Below, piece by piece: positions 13,021-19,164 of a stretch of DNA of 19,164 nt (position 1 is the stretch's first letter; the number at the start of each line of letters is the position of its first letter). The stretch lies in contig JAJZEG010000092.1 in the NCBI GenBank assembly GCA_021828605.1, positions 1-19,164 of the forward strand. The letters run 5' to 3'. This DNA is from Pseudomonadota bacterium. Its GTDB lineage: Bacteria > Pseudomonadota > Alphaproteobacteria > Acetobacterales > Acetobacteraceae. The notes under the pieces were generated by a model that was not told where the DNA came from, did no database searches, and worked only from the letters and a program-made list of their open reading frames with translations. The position numbers were made by a program, and so were the translations under genes.

Positions 13021-14643
13021 ATGCCGTTTTCATTAATTAACGACCCATGGATTCCCGTCCGGCGGGCTCACTCGGGTGCCAGTCATAGTCGCCCCGCTGA
13101 CCTCACCGCCAACATCACCACCGACCCGGTGCTCGCGATCAACTGGCCGCGTGCCGATTTTCGCCTGGCAACTTTAGAATTCCTGATCGGTCTGCTGGCC
13201 GTCGCCTGTCCGCCAGCAGGGAGGCGGGACTGGCCCGCTTCCTATCACAACCCGCCCAGCCCGACAGACTTGGAAGCAGCCTTTGCGCCTCTGGCCTTTG
13301 CGTTCGAGCTGGATGGGGATGGCCCGCGCTTCATGCAGGATTTTGACGATCTCACGGTCGGGGATAATGATGTTGCCACGCTCCTGATCGAATCGCCCGG
13401 TGAGCAAACCTTAAAGAAAAATGCCGACTTATTGGTCAAGCGCGGTCAAGTTCTGCGCCTGTCACGGGCGAGTGCCGCCATGGCGTTATTCACGCTGCAA
13501 ACCTATGCGCCCGCCGGTGGCGCCGGGAACCGCACCGGTCTGCGCGGCGGCGGGCCGCTCACCACCTTAGTCGTGCCTGCGGGCGGGGCCTCCTTGCCAC
13601 TCTGGCATCGGCTCTGGGCCAATGTGCCCACCGGCCAGCCGGCACATTTGACTGAATTGCCGCATATTTTCCCCTGGTTAACCAAAACCAAAACCTCGGA
13701 AAACGACAAAAAAGTCGTCCCAATTGACCCGAATAACCCGCATGACAGGTTGGCGTTTTGGGGCGCGCCGCGCCGCATCCGCCTGAATTTTTCCTCAGCA
13801 CAATCGGGCGAGACCTGCGATCTAACCGGTCAAGCCGACACAGTGATGGTGCGTTCGTGGCGTCAGCGTCCGAACGGCGCCAATTATGACGCTTTTAAAC
13901 ATCCATTGACGCCCTATTATCGACCAAAACCGAAGGAATCACTCTGGTTGCCCGTGCATCCGCAGCCGGACGGCATTGGCTATAAAGATTATCTTGGCCT
14001 GCTGGTCGCGCCGACGAACGATGCCGAAACCCTAAAACCCGCAGCGACCATCGCCACTTGGCGCGGTGACCGGGCACGCGCCGTGCAATCGGATGATGGT
14101 ACGCGCTGGGGCATTCTCGCGGCAGGTTTTGACATGGATAATATGAAAGCCCGGGGCTTTGTCGAAACCGAACTGCCGGTGATTGATGTGGCAAATCCGG
14201 ACGACATTATTCGGTTTGATGAAATCGTCACCGGCCTCGTCCGGGCTGCGGATGAAGTCGCTGCGCTGCTGCGTCAGGCGGTGCGAGGCGCTTTGTTCAG
14301 CGAAGGGTCGAAACCCGAGATCAAGACCGGATTATTCAACGATCTTCGTGCGCAATTCTGGCAAGAAACCGAACCGGCCTTCTATCACGCGCTGGGCCGC
14401 GCGGCGGATGGTGTGCCGCGTGACGCCGTGTCATCCGGATTTCTGGCTCGTCTGCGCCCGACCGCGTTCCGCCTCTTTGACCAAGCCGCCCCCATTACCG
14501 TGTCCACCCATCCGGACCGCGTAGCCCGCGCGGCAAAATGGCTCGGTGTCTGCTTGAACGGCTACGGTAAGGCGGGTCGCGTTTTGTTTAGCGTTCTTGG
14601 ATTGGAAGCGCGCGAGGAAAAACCGAAAAGGAAATCGGCATGA
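13021..14643 (+). CDS. cas8e: Cascade large subunit Cas8e/Cse1
   Basis: The 540-residue protein opens with FSLINDPWIPVRR, the hallmark N-terminus of Cse1 (CasA). Length and the later RGGGPLTTLV and PHDRLAFWGAPRRIRL segments fit this family. Cas8e recognises the PAM, positions the crRNA 5' handle and recruits Cas3. The ATG at 13021 has GGAG at 13006-13009, after a small hairpin. It heads a seven-gene run in which each gene overlaps the next, so Cascade and the adaptation genes are translationally coupled. Upstream lies the guide RNA/mini-ORF region instead of cas3 directly. Confidence 0.94.
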   Translation: MPFSLINDPWIPVRRAHSGASHSRPADLTANITTDPVLAINWPRADFRLATLEFLIGLLAVACPPAGRRDWPASYHNPPSPTDLEAAFAPLAFAFELDGDGPRFMQDFDDLTVGDNDVATLLIESPGEQTLKKNADLLVKRGQVLRLSRASAAMALFTLQTYAPAGGAGNRTGLRGGGPLTTLVVPAGGASLPLWHRLWANVPTGQPAHLTELPHIFPWLTKTKTSENDKKVVPIDPNNPHDRLAFWGAPRRIRLNFSSAQSGETCDLTGQADTVMVRSWRQRPNGANYDAFKHPLTPYYRPKPKESLWLPVHPQPDGIGYKDYLGLLVAPTNDAETLKPAATIATWRGDRARAVQSDDGTRWGILAAGFDMDNMKARGFVETELPVIDVANPDDIIRFDEIVTGLVRAADEVAALLRQAVRGALFSEGSKPEIKTGLFNDLRAQFWQETEPAFYHALGRAADGVPRDAVSSGFLARLRPTAFRLFDQAAPITVSTHPDRVARAAKWLGVCLNGYGKAGRVLFSVLGLEAREEKPKRKSA

Positions 14644-15185
14644 TCAAGCCAACATCGGAAACCGCGACTATCATTAAGAGTTGGTGGCGCGCGATGCACC
14701 CGGATCAGGCGACGGGCTATCGGGGCGACCGCGCGGGACTCGCAAAATTACGCCGCGCCGCGACGGTGATCGAGGCCTCCATGGAACCGGCGGCAATCGA
14801 TTTATGTCACAAGCTTGGCGTTGGCCCCGCCGCGATGAGCGAGGTGGCGCTGATCGCCGCCGTGCTGGCGGATTTACGGAAAGCAAGCGCGGGCGACACG
14901 ATGGCCAAGGCGCTGGGTCAACCTGATAGCGCACCGCGTTGCTCGGCTCTACGATTCCGCCGGATCTTGGAGGCAAACGATCTGGACACGCAGCTAACCG
15001 CCTTTCGCCGGGCATTGGCGCTGCTCGACCATAAAGGCGATTTAGGCGACCTGATCCAGAGTTTGCTGGACTGGAACAATCAATATCGGCGCGACGCACG
15101 CCGCCAACGCTGGCTGTATGATTATTATCAAACGACCCTGCCTCTCGAAAAACCCCCATCGATCGTTACGGAGACTGAACAATGA
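14640..15185 (+). CDS. cse2: Cascade small subunit Cse2 (Cas11e)
   Basis: The 181-residue, mostly alpha-helical, basic protein sits in the standard cse2 position between cas8e and cas7e, with ATGA overlaps on both sides. The C-terminal segment SLLDWNNQYRRDARRQRWLYDYYQ, rich in Arg and aromatics, is typical of Cse2 and contacts the crRNA-DNA duplex and displaced strand. Two copies per complex form the belly of Cascade. Length matches the family; nothing is missing. Confidence 0.9.
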   Translation: MIKPTSETATIIKSWWRAMHPDQATGYRGDRAGLAKLRRAATVIEASMEPAAIDLCHKLGVGPAAMSEVALIAAVLADLRKASAGDTMAKALGQPDSAPRCSALRFRRILEANDLDTQLTAFRRALALLDHKGDLGDLIQSLLDWNNQYRRDARRQRWLYDYYQTTLPLEKPPSIVTETEQ

Positions 15186-16246
15186 CCGATTTTCTACAAT
15201 TGCATTTCCTGACCTTTTACCCGCCCTCAAACCTGAATCGCGACGATCTTGGACGGCCAAAATCGGCCATTATCGGGGGCAGCACGCGGCTTCGGATTTC
15301 CTCTCAGGCCCTGAAACGCACATGGCGCACATCCGATGTGTTCAAGACCGCGCTTGATGGTCATTTGGCCAGCCGCACCCAGCGCATGGGTGAGGTTATT
15401 CAGGAGCATTTGCTGGCTCGGCAGGTGACGCCGGAAAAGGCGACTAAAATCACCCGTGACATTATCACGGTTTTTGGCAAACCCAAGCCGGAAACCGATA
15501 ATACGCCGTTATTCACCGAGCAACTCGCTTTCATTTCGCCCGAGGAACGCGTGGCGGCTCTCGCGTTGGCGGACCGCATGGTGGCCGATGTAAAATTTGA
15601 TCCCAAAAAGCAAGCTGGAGAAATTTTGCGCCGCAGCGACACCGCCGCCGATTTAGCGATGTTTGGCCGAATGCTGGCCGATAATCCAGACTATAACCGC
15701 GAAGCGGCGGTGCAGGTGGCCCATGCGGTGACCACCCATAAAATCATGATCGAGGATGATTACTACACAGCAGTTGATGACTTAAAAAAGCCGAGTGAAG
15801 ACGCGGGTGCTGGATTTTTAGGCGAGGCCGGATTCGGTGCCGGCGTGTTTTACATCTATGCCTGTATCAATCGCACATTGCTCCAGCAAAATTTGGGCGG
15901 GGATGATGCGCTCGCCGGTTTGGCCTGTGCGACGTTAGTGGAAACCGCAGCCACCGTTTCCCCTACCGGCAAACAGGCCAGTTACGCATCGCGTGCGCGG
16001 GCCAGCTATATTTTGGCCGAACGGGGCACCGACCAACCTCGCTCTCTCACGGCGGCGTTTCTTAAGCCGGTGAGTGAGAGGGAGCCCGATGGCATGATGG
16101 CCGCTTCAATTCAGGCCTTGAAACAGCTCCGGGCCGATATTGCCAAAGCCTATGGGGATGGTGCTGGACCGCAGGCGGAAATGAACCTGCTGAACAATGA
16201 GGGCACGTTGGAGGCTATTAAGGCGTTCTGCCGGGCCGGGGTCTGA
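15182..16246 (+). CDS. cas7e: Cascade backbone subunit Cas7e (Cse4/CasC)
   Basis: The 354-residue protein starts LQLHFLTFYPPSNLNRDD and continues with a GGSTRLRISSQALKR block. This is the characteristic Cas7e N-terminus that binds crRNA bases and forms the six-copy backbone. The QASYASRARASYIL segment later in the protein is also family-typical. It overlaps cse2 by ATGA, and its stop shares one base with the cas5e start (TGATG). Normal length, no disruption. Confidence 0.94.
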   Translation: MTDFLQLHFLTFYPPSNLNRDDLGRPKSAIIGGSTRLRISSQALKRTWRTSDVFKTALDGHLASRTQRMGEVIQEHLLARQVTPEKATKITRDIITVFGKPKPETDNTPLFTEQLAFISPEERVAALALADRMVADVKFDPKKQAGEILRRSDTAADLAMFGRMLADNPDYNREAAVQVAHAVTTHKIMIEDDYYTAVDDLKKPSEDAGAGFLGEAGFGAGVFYIYACINRTLLQQNLGGDDALAGLACATLVETAATVSPTGKQASYASRARASYILAERGTDQPRSLTAAFLKPVSEREPDGMMAASIQALKQLRADIAKAYGDGAGPQAEMNLLNNEGTLEAIKAFCRAGV

Positions 16247-16992
16247 TGGGACAGCAATTTCTAACCGCGACAGTTTTCGCTCCCTTCGCCTCCTTCGGCG
16301 GCCTTGCCGTCGGCGAGCGCCGGACCGCCGAGCGTTACCCCACCCGCTCGATGCTGATCGGCCTGCTAGGTGCTGCGATGGGCGTTGAGCGGGCCGACGA
16401 AACGGCTCAGCAGGCACTGGCGCAAGGCTATTTGTTTGCTGTTCAAATTTTTAGTGCGGGTCGACCCTTTTCTGATTACCACACCGCGCAAATGCCATCG
16501 CGCGGCAAAACCCGCTTCGCGACCCGGCGTGAGGAGTTAGCAGCGCCGGAATTAAACACGGTTTTGACCAGCCGCGATTACCGCACTGACTTTCTGGCCG
16601 GCCTCGCCGTCGCGGCGGCGCCGGGCGCGCCGCATCGGCTGGAGGATGTGGCGGCAGCGTTGCGCAGCCCGCATTACACATTGTCCCTGGGCCGCAAATC
16701 CTGCAGTTTTGGCCTACCCCTCGACCCCACAATTGCCGACTATGCCGATGTCCGCGCGGCGCTGACCTCAATTTGGGAGTCGCGGGTGACGAACAAAGTG
16801 AAATCGAACCTGTTCAACATTCTCGTCGCAACGACCGAACCGCCGGGGCCGGTGGTCATGGATACCGCGTTAGTTCCCCCTGGATGCGACCACGTGATTG
16901 AGTTTGTCCGCGATCAACCGATCTCGCGCCGCCGGTGGCAGTTTGCCCTGCGCGAGGCCGCGATCCTGCACGCCCCGGAGGTACCGTCATGA
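16246..16992 (+). CDS. cas5e: Cascade subunit Cas5e (CasD)
   Basis: The 248-residue protein has the Cas5e opening: FLTATVFAPFASFGG, then VGERRTAERYPTRSMLIGLLGAAMG. The conserved P-[ST]-x-S-x-[IL]-x-G-[LI]-L-[AG]-A helix is the family signature. It caps the 5' handle of the crRNA at the Cas8e end of Cascade. A later HYTLSLGRKSCSFGLPL segment is the usual 'LGRK.C' motif of Cas5e. Start overlaps the cas7e stop by one base; stop overlaps the cas6e start. Confidence 0.93.
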   Translation: MGQQFLTATVFAPFASFGGLAVGERRTAERYPTRSMLIGLLGAAMGVERADETAQQALAQGYLFAVQIFSAGRPFSDYHTAQMPSRGKTRFATRREELAAPELNTVLTSRDYRTDFLAGLAVAAAPGAPHRLEDVAAALRSPHYTLSLGRKSCSFGLPLDPTIADYADVRAALTSIWESRVTNKVKSNLFNILVATTEPPGPVVMDTALVPPGCDHVIEFVRDQPISRRRWQFALREAAILHAPEVPS

Positions 16993-17656
16993 GCTTTCTG
17001 GTGCGTGCCCGCCTGAAAGGCGATGCATCAATCGCCTCGATTGCCACCTTATTATTGCCCCAGGACGCCGCGCGGCGGGCTGAGGCGTCGCACCGCTTGC
17101 TCTGGTCGTTGTTCGCGGGCGACCCCAGCGCCCGGCGTGAATTCCTTTGGCGCGAGGAAAATGCGGGAACATTCTATATTCTGAGTGCGCGGGCGCCGGA
17201 TGAAAACGCGATTTTTGATGTTGAGGTCAAGGAATTTGCCCCGGCTCTGGCGGTTGGTGACAGGTTGCGTTTCTCCTTGCGAGCCAATGCGACCCGGGCC
17301 TACAAACGGCCCGGCGCGCGTCGCAGTCAACGCGCCGATGTGGTGATGGCGGCGCTTGCATCCTTGCCCACCCATGAGCGTTCATCGCAGCGCCAAGCCA
17401 TGATCCAGGAGGCGGGTGCGGCATGGTTGGCCGGACAAGGCACGAAACATGGCTTTGAGCTCTGCGCCGCGCCACGGGTCGATGGCTACAACCAATGGAA
17501 AATTCCGCGCGGCAATGCGGCCAAAATTGCAATCGCGACACTCGATTTCGACGGTATTTTGCACATCACCGATGCAAGCGTTTTCACGGCGGCGCTCACC
17601 AAAGGTTTTGGTCATGCCAAGGCCTTTGGCTGCGGTCTGATGTTGATCCGCCGCGG

Positions 17657-17660
<4 letters not shown>
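16989..17660 (+). CDS. cas6e: crRNA endoribonuclease Cas6e (CasE)
   Basis: With the ATG in the ATGA overlap, the product has 223 residues. The catalytic histidine lies in SHRLLWSLF (H35), the counterpart of the E. coli H26 motif. The C-terminal GFGHAKAFGCGLMLIRRG is the family's glycine-rich loop. Cas6e cuts each pre-crRNA just below the repeat stem, leaving an 8-nt handle (here AUGAACCG), and stays on the 3' hairpin. The stems of the two pseudo-repeats upstream of cas8e keep its expected substrate shape, so it should also process the guide RNA there. The open frame extends upstream to 16935, but that part overlaps cas5e and is not family-like. Confidence 0.93.
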
Positions 17661-18887
<1,227 letters not shown>

Positions 18888-18983
18888 TCAGACCTCAGAA
18901 TATAAGGTCTCTTCAGCCAGGATAATTTCGGTAGGATCTTTGACACGTGAATAAGTGAGTGGATACAATCATTTCCACGAAGA
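18888..18983 (+). promoter_or_regulatory. CRISPR leader with pre-crRNA promoter
   Basis: This AT-rich 96-nt leader lies between cas2 and the first repeat. It has a perfect TTGACA (18940-18945) and a good TACAAT (18964-18969), 18 nt apart, placing transcription start about 7 nt before the first repeat. The leader-proximal repeat end is where new spacers would be inserted. No convincing IHF site is called. Confidence 0.8.
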
Positions 18984-19164
18984 GCGTTCCCCGCACACGC
19001 GGGGATGAACCGGCGGCGGACAGGATTAGCCGTCGTGCGATGGCGCGTTCCCCGCACACGCGGGGATGAACCGCCGTTCAAGGCACGCGGGCACGTCATC
19101 AAATTGCGTTCCCCGCACACGCGGGGATGAACCGACCCCGGCCTAATTGAGTCCATGACCGAAA
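18984..19164 (+). CRISPR. Type I-E CRISPR array (leader end; continues past the window)
   Basis: Three identical 29-nt repeats are at 18984-19012, 19045-19073 and 19106-19134. They begin GCGTTCCCC, end GATGAACCG, and contain a CCCCGC/GCGGGG stem with an ACAC loop, closely like the E. coli I-E repeat. Spacers of exactly 32 nt are at 19013-19044 and 19074-19105; the third (19135-19164) is cut at 30 nt by the window end. Identical repeats and unrelated spacers indicate a recently active array. Spacer origins cannot be told here. Confidence 0.97.

Noticed and set aside
14674..15159. 161-codon minus-strand ORF opposite cse2
   Set aside because: Low-complexity Arg/Pro-rich shadow of the real cse2 gene.

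Overview
The window is moderately GC-rich bacterial chromosome. Gene families, codon bias and the itaconate-type catabolic cluster suggest a proteobacterium, probably an alphaproteobacterium near the Rhodospirillales/Acetobacteraceae. That placement is inferred from general character, not from a marker gene.

Left part (1-8116): the 3' end of a molybdopterin-binding (xanthine dehydrogenase type) subunit gene, then a six-gene minus-strand operon. In transcription order it holds an acyl-CoA dehydrogenase, a family III CoA-transferase, a MaoC-like hydratase, a CitE-like lyase, an MmgE/PrpD protein and an MFS transporter. A LysR regulator is divergent from it at 7142. This set resembles the Pseudomonas itaconate-degradation locus: import, activation to itaconyl-CoA, hydration to citramalyl-CoA, and cleavage to acetyl-CoA and pyruvate. 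Two large back-to-back palindromes sharing TAGTGTCC ends occupy the divergent intergenic region.

Middle (8117-9985): a vapB antitoxin behind a palindromic operator, followed by a vapC remnant of 27 codons; a small winged-helix-like protein translationally coupled to a D-2-hydroxyacid dehydrogenase; then a noncoding stretch with two strong palindromes in front of cas3.

Right part (9986-19164): a complete type I-E CRISPR-Cas locus, cas3 - [380-nt gap] - cas8e-cse2-cas7e-cas5e-cas6e-cas1-cas2 - leader - array. All eight cas genes look intact, with the expected catalytic motifs. The array has 29-nt repeats and 32-nt spacers and runs off the right edge.

The most interesting part is the cas3-cas8e gap (12641-13020). 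It holds a degenerate one-spacer CRISPR: two 28-nt pseudo-repeats with conserved, partly covarying stems, exactly 32 nt apart. The first 15 nt of the intervening guide recur 32 nt further on, directly after an AAG trinucleotide (the canonical I-E PAM), and that protospacer overlaps the -35 box of the promoter facing cas8e. Downstream are a hairpin, a strong Shine-Dalgarno, a 10-codon mini-ORF with rare-type AGA and ATA codons, and a GC hairpin. This is the architecture of a CreTA-type RNA toxin-antitoxin and/or a CreR-type autoregulatory guide RNA that directs Cascade to its own promoter.
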